From the NCBI RefSeq assembly GCF_004135735.1, contig NZ_CP012670.1, positions 1,550,001-1,614,000 of the forward strand: DNA of 64,000 bases, read 5' to 3'. Below, in pieces: positions 45,474 through 52,438 of this stretch. The position numbers and the translations under genes are program-made. This DNA comes from Sorangium cellulosum. Lineage in GTDB: Bacteria > Myxococcota_A > Polyangia > Polyangiales > Polyangiaceae. The stretch's first letter is position 1, and every line of letters begins with the position of its first letter. Under the pieces are notes generated by a model. That model was not told where the DNA came from. It did no database searches and saw only the letters and a list, made by a program, of their open reading frames with translations.

Positions 45474-46370
45474 TCACGCTCCGCCGTCGCCTGGGAGCGC
45501 GATCCCGAACCACTGAGTCACGAGGCCATGGTGCTCGGCGAGGCGCTCTCGGTAGTGGGGGATGCCCTCGAGCGCGGCGCGCTCGAAATCGACCCAGTAC
45601 AGGCCGCCCGTCTTCTGGCCGACGATCACGTTGCCGAGCTTGACGTCGAGCGGCGCGACGCCGCGCGCGCGCATCGCCCGGAGGATCTCCTCGACGCGGC
45701 CGCGGTAGGCGTCGCCGCCGCCCCGCGCGAACGCCTCGATCTCTCGCCGGTCGCGATCCGGATCGAACAGCTGCCCGAGCGGCGCGAGGTCGATGTCGAG
45801 CACCTTCTGGCCGCCCTCGGCGACCTTGTGCTGCAGCGTCTGGCCGCGCACGAAATCCATGAACAGCGTGCGCGTGGCGAGCTGGAGATCCCGGATCCTC
45901 GGGACGCCGGGGAGGTCGCGCAGGCGGAAGAGCGCCGCCGCCTCGTTGTAGAAGAACAGGCCGGCCAGGCTGAACAGGTGCGCGCTCAGCGCGGCGTTCT
46001 TTGGCTGGCCGACGAAGCGCTTGCGGACGCAGACGTAGCCCTTGCGCAGCACGACGTGCAGCCGGTAGCGAAGGCGCGGCATCTTCTCGCTGCGGCGGTT
46101 GAAGAAGGGGACGTCGGCCGGGTGGATGGCGAAGGCGAAGCCGTCTTGATCGATCTCGGCGAGCACCCGGTCCCCAGGGCCGAGCTCCGCGACGGACGGG
46201 ATCTCGCCCGGGGTCACGGCGTCGGGCACCGGCAGCGGGTGCTCGTCGAGCCGCCGCGCGAGGAGCGCCCGGAGCGTCTCGAGCCGCACGGTGAGCAGCC
46301 ACCTCGCGGCGTCCATGCCTGGCACGCGGCGCAAACCCTGGTCGAGGGCGCGCCGAAGTTCAGGGGTCAT
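45474..46370 (-). CDS. kinase-fold protein (LPS-kinase/RIO-like)
   Basis: The 298-residue protein has the residue pattern of an atypical kinase: Lys117 in VCVRKRF, Glu143 in YNEAAALF, Asp242 and Asn247 in LDVKLGNVIV (HRDxxxxN equivalent) and Asp261 in WVDFERA (DFG equivalent). Kinases with this trimmed core phosphorylate LPS heptose (WaaP/RfaP type), proteins (RIO type) or other sugars. No signal peptide or membrane helix is seen, so it is cytoplasmic. First gene of the coupled trio and divergent from the GT4 genes, which favours a glycan-related substrate (inference). Confidence 0.72.
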   Translation of the reverse strand: MTPELRRALDQGLRRVPGMDAARWLLTVRLETLRALLARRLDEHPLPVPDAVTPGEIPSVAELGPGDRVLAEIDQDGFAFAIHPADVPFFNRRSEKMPRLRYRLHVVLRKGYVCVRKRFVGQPKNAALSAHLFSLAGLFFYNEAAALFRLRDLPGVPRIRDLQLATRTLFMDFVRGQTLQHKVAEGGQKVLDIDLAPLGQLFDPDRDRREIEAFARGGGDAYRGRVEEILRAMRARGVAPLDVKLGNVIVGQKTGGLYWVDFERAALEGIPHYRERLAEHHGLVTQWFGIALPGDGGA

Positions 46371-46544
46371 GCTCGTTTAGTACCCGCTTCCGCGCGCCAA
46401 ATCAAAAAGCGAGGTGGCGGTGAGGCGAGGTGGTAACGTGATCTCCGACCGCCGCGCGGCGCCCGCCGCGCGGGGGACACGGCAGCGTGGTTGACGGTGC
46501 CGTTTGGACTTCAACAAGAGACCCGATTCGGGTAGCAAGCTTCC

Positions 46545-47657
46545 ATGGGGATTTCTACGCTCCGGATCGTCCATGCGGTGAGCAGCCTGAACGGCGGAGG
46601 CATGGAGCACTTCGTGCTGCGCCTGGCCGAGGCGCAGCGGCGCCACGGCCACGACGCTTCCATCCTCGCGTTGAACGGCGGGCCCCTCGAGGACCTGGCG
46701 CGGCAGCGGGCGCTGCCGGTCACGGTGCTGCGCGGGCGCGTGCTCGCGCGGGTCGCCCGGGCGTCGCTCGCCTTCGCGCGCCGGCGGCCGCACGTCATCC
46801 ACGCGCACAACCCCACGTCGCTCCACTACGCCACGGTCGGCAAGCTGCTCACGCGGGCGCGGCTCGTCTTCACGGATCACGCCCAGACGCGCGGTATCAT
46901 CCGTGTCCCTTCGCGCTTCGAGTGGCGCGAGGCGGACGCCGTCGTCGGCTGCTCGCAGGACACCGCGAACAAGAGCGGCGCCGTGGGCGTGGCCAGGAAC
47001 ATCTCTGTCATCCACAACGGAATCGACATCGCGCCGCCGCGGCGGACGCGCGACGAGGTGCGCGCCGAGCTCGGCCTCGGCGCGGGCGCGGCGCAGGGGG
47101 CGGCGGCCCCGTCCGGCGGCGCGCTCGTCGGGATCATGCCGGCGGCGTTCCATCCGGTGAAGGGGCACGACGTGCTGCTCCGGGCGCTCGCGCGGCTCAA
47201 GGAGCGCGGCGTCCCGGTCACGGTGCTCATCGTGGGCGATGGGGCCGAGCGCGACCGCATCCACGAGCTCGCGCGGGCGCTCGGGATCGACGGCGGGGAG
47301 GCGCGCTTCCTCGGGTTCCGCAAGGACGTGCCCGACCTGCTCCTCGCCGCCGACTTCTTCGTGTTGCCCTCGCGCGACGAGGGGCTGCCGCTCGCGGTGC
47401 TCGAGGCCATGGCGCGCGGCCTGCCGGTCGTGGTGACGCCGGTCGGCGGCGTGCCGGAGGTGGTGCGGAGCGAGGAGCACGGCCTGCTCGTCCCGGTGGA
47501 CGATCCCGAGTCGCTCGCGGGCGCGATCGAGCGGCTCGCGCGCGATCCGGCGCTCGGGCGGCGGTTCGGCGAGGCGGGGCACGCCCGGGTCCGCGACGAC
47601 TTCTCGTTCGAGGAGATGACGCGCAAGTACGAGCAGCTCTACTTCGGCCTCCTGTGA
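46545..47657 (+). CDS. GT4-family glycosyltransferase
   Basis: The 370-residue enzyme has the GT-B fold with both Rossmann halves. N-terminal: IVHAVSSLNGGGMEHFVL and VIHAHNPTSLHYATVGKLL. C-terminal: GIMPAAFHPVKGHDVLLRAL, nucleotide-site segment LIVGDGAERDRI, and the E-x7-E motif SRDEGLPLAVLEA followed by VVTPVGGVPEVV. It is a retaining glycosyltransferase that uses a nucleotide-sugar to extend a glycan on the cytoplasmic side of the membrane. The gene is followed ten bases later by a second GT4, so both are co-transcribed. Donor and acceptor unknown. Confidence 0.92.
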   Translation: MGISTLRIVHAVSSLNGGGMEHFVLRLAEAQRRHGHDASILALNGGPLEDLARQRALPVTVLRGRVLARVARASLAFARRRPHVIHAHNPTSLHYATVGKLLTRARLVFTDHAQTRGIIRVPSRFEWREADAVVGCSQDTANKSGAVGVARNISVIHNGIDIAPPRRTRDEVRAELGLGAGAAQGAAAPSGGALVGIMPAAFHPVKGHDVLLRALARLKERGVPVTVLIVGDGAERDRIHELARALGIDGGEARFLGFRKDVPDLLLAADFFVLPSRDEGLPLAVLEAMARGLPVVVTPVGGVPEVVRSEEHGLLVPVDDPESLAGAIERLARDPALGRRFGEAGHARVRDDFSFEEMTRKYEQLYFGLL

Positions 47658-47667
47658 CCGGCGCGCG

Positions 47668-48861
47668 ATGAGAGTCCTCGTCTTCACGCATCATTATCCC
47701 TCTCAGCGGCAGCCGACGATGGCGCCGTACAGCTACCAGACGTACCGGGCGCTCGCGCGCCGCTGCGATCTCAGGCTGGTGGCCCCGACGCCGTGGTGGA
47801 CGCGGGCGCGCGGGGCGCGCCACGAGATCCTCCGCGGCACGCGCGAGACGCACACGGGCATCGACGCGCTCTTCCCGACCTACTGGTCGATCCCGGGGCT
47901 GCCGGCCCTGCACGCGCGGGGGGTCCACGCGTCGCTCCGGGGCACGATGGCCGAGCTGCGCCGCGAGTTCCCCTACGACGTGATCCTGGCCGCGTGGGCC
48001 TACCCCGACACGGTCGCGGCGGAGCTGTTCGCGCGCGAGGCGGGGGTGCCGATCGTCACGACGGTGCTCGGCAGCGACATCAACGAGCAGCCGAGGAGCG
48101 CCGTGCTGCGGGCGCAGATCGCGCCGGCGCTCCGGCGCTGCGCCCGGGTCGTGGCGGTGAGCGGCGCGCTCGGCGACCGCCTCGTGGAGCTCGGGGTGCC
48201 GCGGGGGCGCGTCGTCGTGCAGCACAACGCGGTCGACGGCGAGCGGTTCGTGATCCGGGAGCGGGCCGCGCCGCGGCAGCGGTTCGGCGTCCCGGCGGAC
48301 GCCAAGGTGGTGCTCTACGCCGGCTACCACGTGCCGGAGAAGGGGGTGGACGTCCTCGTGGAGGCGATGGCGCACCTCGACCGGACGGGCCGCCGCGATG
48401 TGCACCTCATGATGGTGGGCGGCGGCGAGCTGCTCGAGCCGCTGCGCGCGCGGGTGAGCGAGCTCGGCCTGTCGGGCCGCGTGCAGCTCTTCGGCTGGGT
48501 GTTGCCGGCGGAGATTCCGGACTACATGGCGGCGTGTGACGTGTTCTGTCTGCCGAGCCGCCGGGAGGGCTGTCCGAACGTGGTCCTGGAGGCGCTCGCC
48601 TCGGGCCGGCCCGTGGTGGCGAGCCGGGTGGGCGGCGTGCCGGAGCTGCTGCGGGAGGGGCAGGGGGGCAATGGCCTGCTGGTCCCGGCCGGCGATCCGG
48701 AGGCGCTCGCGGCCGCGCTGGTGCGCGCGCTGGAGACCGCGTGGGAGCCGGAGGCGCTGCGGGGGACGGTGGGGGCGCTCTCGTGGGATGTCGTTGGCAG
48801 GCGTTATCGGGCGCTCCTGGAGGAGGTGGTCGGCGCCTCGAACAGCAGGGAGCGCGAGTAA
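47668..48861 (+). CDS. GT4-family glycosyltransferase
   Basis: The 397-residue enzyme starts MRVLVFTHHYPSQRQPTMAP, the N-terminal loop typical of GT4 enzymes with a long substrate region. Other blocks: ILAAWAYPDTVAAELFARE, TTVLGSDINE, VLYAGYHVPEKGVDVLVEAM, GGGELLEPLRARV, and the E-x7-E motif SRREGCPNVVLEA with VVASRVGGVPELL. It resembles colanic-acid/exopolysaccharide-type glycosyltransferases. It should act after or beside the preceding GT4. A 151-bp palindromic element begins eight bases after its stop codon. Confidence 0.92.
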   Translation: MRVLVFTHHYPSQRQPTMAPYSYQTYRALARRCDLRLVAPTPWWTRARGARHEILRGTRETHTGIDALFPTYWSIPGLPALHARGVHASLRGTMAELRREFPYDVILAAWAYPDTVAAELFAREAGVPIVTTVLGSDINEQPRSAVLRAQIAPALRRCARVVAVSGALGDRLVELGVPRGRVVVQHNAVDGERFVIRERAAPRQRFGVPADAKVVLYAGYHVPEKGVDVLVEAMAHLDRTGRRDVHLMMVGGGELLEPLRARVSELGLSGRVQLFGWVLPAEIPDYMAACDVFCLPSRREGCPNVVLEALASGRPVVASRVGGVPELLREGQGGNGLLVPAGDPEALAAALVRALETAWEPEALRGTVGALSWDVVGRRYRALLEEVVGASNSRERE

Positions 48862-48868
48862 GTTGCCC

Positions 48869-49019
48869 GGCCCGGGGAGGGGGTGTTCGTCGCGCGCTGT
48901 GGGGCCCCGCCGAGCTCGCCTGGGCCATGAATCCTCCGGCGGAACCGGAGGATTCATGGCAACTGGGCTCAGACACGGCCCGTCCCCACAGCGCGCGACG
49001 AACACCCCCTCCCCGGGCC
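48869..49019. repeat. 151-bp element: 36-bp perfect terminal inverted repeats around a perfect inner hairpin
   Basis: Outer arms 48869-48904 and 48984-49019 are exact complements over 36 bp (left arm begins GGCCCGGGGAGGGGGTGTTC). Inside, GCCATGAATCCTCCGG (48924-48939) and its exact complement (48945-48960) form a second hairpin with loop CGGAA. The right arm with its preceding GGGCTCAGACACGGCCCGTC block matches the repeats at 17.9-18.0 kb. The inner hairpin is less GC-rich and unrelated to the flanks. The element sits between convergent genes. It has no coding capacity. Confidence 0.95.
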
Positions 49020-49114
49020 TGCGGCGTGGATGAATGGTGTTCTGAGCTGCGGCGGCTCCGCGCACGACATCGCTCCTCCTCGAGAGCCGTCGCAGATCAG
49101 GACCCGCGCCCGCG

Positions 49115-50248
49115 TCAGCTCGCGCAAGGCGGCGGCTTCAGCCGGTGATCCCGGTAATCCCCAGCGTCCCCCGTCTTCCCCTCCAGCGCCGCGAGCGCGA
49201 TGTTGTACATCTCCCGCGCCGTCACGTAGTGGAGCACCCACTCCTTGCCATCGTTGTACCGGGTCGTGAGCTCCCGGTGCAACGCATGGCCCCCCGCGCC
49301 GAGCAAAGACTCCGCCTGGTCCTCCGGCGCACCGTGCGCGTAGACCTTCACGAACACCCACTCAGGCCGCCCCTCGATGTGAATGTTCTGATCCACCCAC
49401 GTCTTCACCCGCTCCGGCGTCGGCGGATCGATCGCCTGGAGCGCCCCGTACTCCATCCGCACCCGCAGCCGGCTCCCGCGCCGCCTCAGCGCCAGCGCCA
49501 GCGGCCCCTCGATCATCAGGATCCTGTCCTCCAGCACCTCGCCAACCCTGGCCCGCTCCCCCACCGTATGGGCCCCCCGGCGCGCCAGGTTGCCCGTCGG
49601 CCAGTAAATCTGGTTCACGATGCCGTGCTGCGATTCGTCCGGAGCCGACGGGAACGTGTAGTCGGCATAACAGCCCGTCTCGAAGAGGAGCGGCAGCTCC
49701 GCATCGACCCCGCAGTTGCTCGAGTCCCTCCCCGAGTTCGCCAGACACCAGTTGCCATGGATGAACCCGTAACGCATGCGTCCGTCCGCGTCGCGCGAGA
49801 AGTGCCCGTGCTTCCCCAGGATGTCGAGGTATCTGAGGATGTCCGCGCGCAGGTTCTCCAGCGTGTCGTTGTGATGATGCAGGTGCAGCTCCACCTCGCC
49901 GAAGCCGCGCCGCGTGAGGCCCGCCAGCGCGTCGAGCCAGCCCGGCGTGTACTGCTCCCCCGGAAAGAAGAAGCTGTGACGCGGGTGCCGGCCGTCCGCG
50001 TCGCGATACGCCCCGGCCATCTCCGGATACCGCTCTGACCACGCCCTCACGCGCGCGTCACCGACCTCGGGTGTGGCGTTCTCCCACCCAGGCTCCCAGT
50101 GATCGCAGACCGCGAACAGGAGGTGCCGCGGGCCGCTCGGGCGTGGAGCGCGGGCGTTCTCGAGCCTCTGCCGGGCATAACCGCCAAGCCATTTGTGGAT
50201 GTTCTTGCTCCTGAGATACTCGAGCTTCGCCTGGAGTGTTCCGATCAT
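49115..50248 (-). CDS. polysaccharide deacetylase-like (NodB-fold) protein, tentative
   Basis: The 377-residue protein has no signal peptide. Early in the chain LLFAVCDHWEPGW (Asp49, His50) and later VELHLHHHNDTLENL (His122-His126, Asn127-Asp128) resemble, by position and metal-ligand type, the first two NodB motifs of carbohydrate esterase family 4. FIHGNWCLANSG and GNWCLANSGRDSSNCG follow as a conserved-looking core. Families of this kind occur in exopolysaccharide clusters. The catalytic assignment is by motif style only. The location, downstream of a convergent pair of glycosyltransferases, supports a polysaccharide role. It ends about 95 bp from the palindromic element. Confidence 0.6.
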   Translation of the reverse strand: MIGTLQAKLEYLRSKNIHKWLGGYARQRLENARAPRPSGPRHLLFAVCDHWEPGWENATPEVGDARVRAWSERYPEMAGAYRDADGRHPRHSFFFPGEQYTPGWLDALAGLTRRGFGEVELHLHHHNDTLENLRADILRYLDILGKHGHFSRDADGRMRYGFIHGNWCLANSGRDSSNCGVDAELPLLFETGCYADYTFPSAPDESQHGIVNQIYWPTGNLARRGAHTVGERARVGEVLEDRILMIEGPLALALRRRGSRLRVRMEYGALQAIDPPTPERVKTWVDQNIHIEGRPEWVFVKVYAHGAPEDQAESLLGAGGHALHRELTTRYNDGKEWVLHYVTAREMYNIALAALEGKTGDAGDYRDHRLKPPPCAS

Positions 50249-50438
50249 GGGCTCTCTCGACCGCAGCGCGCTCGACCGGCGGCTGTCACGGTGAGGCCGA
50301 TACTAACCTGACGCCAGGGGCGCTGCTACCGCCCCTTGTGACCACGGGAAAAACACCGCTCGGTTCGCATCCCGGAAGCCGAGTCCCGTCTGACATGGGT
50401 GGTACGATCCCGAGCGAGCGAGGGGGGCGCTCCGGGCG

Positions 50439-50457
50439 CCTCTCTCCTCGAGAGAGG
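50439..50457 (+). promoter_or_regulatory. hairpin covering the Shine-Dalgarno sequence of the SIR2-AAA gene
   Basis: CCTCTCTC (50439-50446) and GAGAGAGG (50450-50457) are exact complements around a three-base loop. The 3' arm is also the ribosome binding site of the ATG at 50462 (spacing four bases). In mRNA the stem would hide the site, so translation should be low unless the stem is opened. Confidence 0.6.
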
Positions 50458-50461
50458 TTTC

Positions 50462-52438
50462 ATGGACGGCTGGCTCATGGACGACCCAGGCAACCGGAGA
50501 GCGCTCGACGAGCTCGTCGAGGCGCTCCGGCCCGGCGCCGCGCTCGCGCTCGTCGGGGCGGGCAGCAGCGCGCGCGTGGGCTATCCCCTCTGGACCGGGC
50601 TCCTCGATCGCATGGCCGCGCGCATCGTCGAGGACGATCCGCTGGCGCAGCCCAAGATCGACGCGCTCGCCGCCGAGGCGGATCTGCTCTGGAAGGCGGA
50701 AGAGTACCGGCGATTGCTCGGGGCCGACAGGTACGCCGAGCTCCTGCGGGCGCTGTTCGGCCCGGAGGAGGCCGCCTTCGACGAGCTCCACCGCGATCTC
50801 GTGGCGCTGCCGTTCCGGCACGTGCTGACCACCAACTACGACGCCGTCCTCGAGCAGGCCCACGCCGCCGTCTTCCATCGATCCAGGGCGCTCGCGGTGT
50901 GCTGGAGCGAGGCCGCGAACCTGCGCGACCTCATCCAGCGCATCGGCGACGCGCAGTTCGGCCGGCGCTACGTCTACCTCCACGGCCGCTTCGACAACCC
51001 GGACAGCATCGTCCTCACCGAGCGCGACTACACCGAGCGCTACGTCCGGGCGAGCGACACCTGGCCCAGGCTCTTCGCGCTGCTCGCCGCGCAGCGGGTC
51101 GTGTCCATCGGCTTCTCGCTCTCCGATCTCGACCTCATGGGGATGTTCCGGGCCGTCAAGGCGCACATGGGGCCCGGCGAGCCGCGGCACTTCGCGATCC
51201 TGCCGCACGACGCCGAGAAGGAGACCGGGACGTCGCGCCAGCGGCTGCAGGGCAAGTACGGCGTCCAGCCCGTCTTCTACCGGTGGTCCGAGCGCCACGA
51301 GGGGCTGCACGCGGTCGTCCGCGCGCTCAGGGCCGCGCTCGGGCCGGAGCGGCCGGCCGCCCCCGGGTCGTCGGCCCCGCCGCCCGGGCGCGCCTCCGCA
51401 CCCCCGCCGGCCGCGATGGCGCCGACCGCGGGCTACGATCCCGACTGCTACGTCAAGCACGGCGACCTCGAGCGGCGCACGCTCGCCGGCCTCTCCGACG
51501 CCGGCAGCCCCGTGGTGCTGCTCGGCCCGGCGCGCTCCGGCAAGACCGCGGTGCTCCGCCACGTGCTCGACGCCGCCCTGCGCGACGACGCCGCCGCCGG
51601 CAAGCAGAGCCGCGCCGTCCTCGTCGAGCTCGCGGCGTTCGGGCCCGAGGCCCAGGACTCGTACGAGGACTTCCTCCACGAGCTCGCCTCGCGCGTCGTC
51701 GAGGGCGTCGAGGGCGATGACGCCTGGACCGCCGAGGCGTGGGCGCGCCCGCTCACGCCGGCGCGCCGGCTGTCGTGGCTGCTCAAGCACCACGTGCTGC
51801 ACAGGGTCACCGGGCGGCTCATCCTCGCCATCGAGTCGGCCGACCAGCTCCCGCGCTTCAACTTCTGGGAGAACGTGCTCGGGCTGCTCCGCTCCTGGGC
51901 GCAGGAGAGCAACACCCCGCCCTGGGACCGGCTGCGCATCGCGATCGCGGTGTCGACCGAGCCGACGCTGCTCAGGGAGGAGATCCACCGCTCGCCGTTC
52001 TTCAACGCGGCGCTCCTCGTGCGGCTCGACGACCTCGGGGACGCGCAGGTCCGCGAGCTCCAGGCGCTCTACCGGCTGCCGTGGACCGACGAGGAGCGGG
52101 CCCTGCTCACCGGCCTCGTCGGCGGCCACCCGTACCTGCTCCGCGTCGCGATGTACGAGGCGGCGCTGCACGGCGCCTCCGTCCGCGCGCTCGTCGAGGG
52201 CGCCGCGAGCGGCGGCGGCGTCTACGCGGATTTCCTCGGCCAGCTCCGCCGCAAGCTCAGCCCCGAGCTGCTCGAGGCGGTCTGCGGCCTGCTCGCGGAC
52301 GGCGGCGCCGAGCTCCACCCGGACGTCGAGGACCGCCTGCGCGGCGCCGGCCTCCTGCGCGGCGGCCCCGGGGCGTACCAGATCCGGTATCCGCTCTACG
52401 AGGGCTACCTCCGCGGGGTGTGCGATCGATGCCTGTAG
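50462..52438 (+). CDS. SIR2-domain protein fused to AAA-type ATPase (STAND-like)
   Basis: The 658-residue protein has two domains. Residues ~15-245 form a SIR2-type NAD-binding domain: GAGSS (32-36), FRHVLTTNYD with Asn125 and Asp127, the catalytic-His motif YLHG (His174) and GFSLSD near the end; all key residues remain. A Pro/Ala linker (295-322) leads to an ATPase of the AAA_35/STAND style: GPARSGKT P-loop at 355-362, a Walker B-like LILAIESAD, and a helical C-terminal part (VGGHPYLLRVAMYEAAL). In known immune proteins, SIR2 domains destroy NAD+ after ligand-driven ATPase assembly. The ATG at 50462 is preferred over GTG 50399. It overlaps the next gene by ten bases. Confidence 0.85.
   Translation: MDGWLMDDPGNRRALDELVEALRPGAALALVGAGSSARVGYPLWTGLLDRMAARIVEDDPLAQPKIDALAAEADLLWKAEEYRRLLGADRYAELLRALFGPEEAAFDELHRDLVALPFRHVLTTNYDAVLEQAHAAVFHRSRALAVCWSEAANLRDLIQRIGDAQFGRRYVYLHGRFDNPDSIVLTERDYTERYVRASDTWPRLFALLAAQRVVSIGFSLSDLDLMGMFRAVKAHMGPGEPRHFAILPHDAEKETGTSRQRLQGKYGVQPVFYRWSERHEGLHAVVRALRAALGPERPAAPGSSAPPPGRASAPPPAAMAPTAGYDPDCYVKHGDLERRTLAGLSDAGSPVVLLGPARSGKTAVLRHVLDAALRDDAAAGKQSRAVLVELAAFGPEAQDSYEDFLHELASRVVEGVEGDDAWTAEAWARPLTPARRLSWLLKHHVLHRVTGRLILAIESADQLPRFNFWENVLGLLRSWAQESNTPPWDRLRIAIAVSTEPTLLREEIHRSPFFNAALLVRLDDLGDAQVRELQALYRLPWTDEERALLTGLVGGHPYLLRVAMYEAALHGASVRALVEGAASGGGVYADFLGQLRRKLSPELLEAVCGLLADGGAELHPDVEDRLRGAGLLRGGPGAYQIRYPLYEGYLRGVCDRCL

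Noticed and set aside
48860-49065. Minus-strand coding frame across the palindromic element
   Set aside because: The apparent peptide repeats seen here and at 18 kb come from the DNA repeat itself, not from a shared protein domain.
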